Shown one piece after another: positions 63,845 through 64,000 of a stretch of 64,000 nt of DNA (position 1 is the stretch's first letter; each line of letters begins with the position of its first letter). Position numbers and translations under genes: made by a program. Origin of the DNA: Breviolum minutum Mf 1.05b.01 (taxonomy: Eukaryota; Sar; Dinophyceae; Suessiales; Symbiodiniaceae); assembly GCA_000507305.1 (NCBI GenBank), contig DF240743.1:39768-103767 (forward strand), written 5' to 3'. The notes below the pieces were generated by a model. That model saw only the letters and a program-made list of their open reading frames with translations, ran no database searches and was not told the origin of the DNA.

Positions 63845-64000
63845 TTATCGACGTCGCGAGACATCGATAAAATCTATCGACGTCGCGAGACATCGAGAGA
63901 CATCGATAAAATTTATCGACGTCGCGGGACATCGAGAGACATCGAGAGACATCGATAAAATTTATCGACGTCGCGAGACATCGAGAGACTTCGATAAAAC
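63845..64000. repeat. Nested tandem repeat, runs off the right end
   Basis: Four units begin with TATCGACGTCGCG at 63846, 63875, 63914 and 63963, giving lengths of 29, 39, 49 and at least 38. They differ by whole 10-base blocks (GAGACATCGA) present once, twice, three times and twice. The unit is dense in palindromes (CGACGTCG, TCGCGA, and TCGATAAAA/TTTTATCGA at the junctions). Confidence 0.9.

Noticed and set aside
1-64000. tRNA, rRNA, CRISPR, bacterial operon or ribosome-binding features
   Set aside because: No cloverleaf with a convincing T-arm, no rRNA core sequence, no regularly spaced repeats with unique spacers, and the gene structure is eukaryotic.

Overview
This is a eukaryotic, gene-sparse, AT-leaning window rich in microsatellites. 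I see no operons, no ribosome-binding sites and no long uninterrupted genes apart from one. Short open stretches of about 60 to 250 bases are flanked by GT...AG-type splice signals, and acceptors are very often AG|G. The mix of short exons, long introns, GAT/CAT microsatellites, small inverted-repeat elements and a caspase-like gene fits a large-genome protist. A dinoflagellate-type alga is my leading guess, but nothing here proves it.

Two genes rest on recognisable protein families. (1) 51.8-56.0 kb, plus strand: a TFIIS-type transcription elongation factor. It can be assembled from eight short exons whose phases fit, and it carries both the N-terminal (LW/TFIIS_N) domain and most of the central (TFIIS_M) domain. 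(2) 56932-58176, plus strand: an intronless caspase-like (peptidase C14) protein with a His/Cys dyad and two predicted membrane segments.

The rest of the window holds many exon-like stretches on both strands. I list those with good codon composition plus a splice signal, a start codon or a phase-compatible neighbour, and I name no function for them. They are candidates only. Open stretches that look just as protein-like also lie inside the introns of the TFIIS gene, so looking protein-like is weak evidence here. The better chains are 4982-7522 (+), 13106-14803 (+), 20727-21831 (-, three exons) and 28120-28899 (+).

Repeats: a roughly 125-bp element with terminal inverted repeats occurs near 5.4, 41.1 and 52.2 kb, with two copies inside predicted introns. 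A second family is marked by TTTTCAGGGGCTATGTT. There is a perfect 86-bp tandem duplication at 32.8 kb, a cluster of strong hairpins at 22.9-23.3 kb, a 340-bp GAT tract at 14.9 kb, and a nested 29/39/49-bp satellite that runs off the right end. I see no rRNA, tRNA, CRISPR array or credible transposase/reverse transcriptase.
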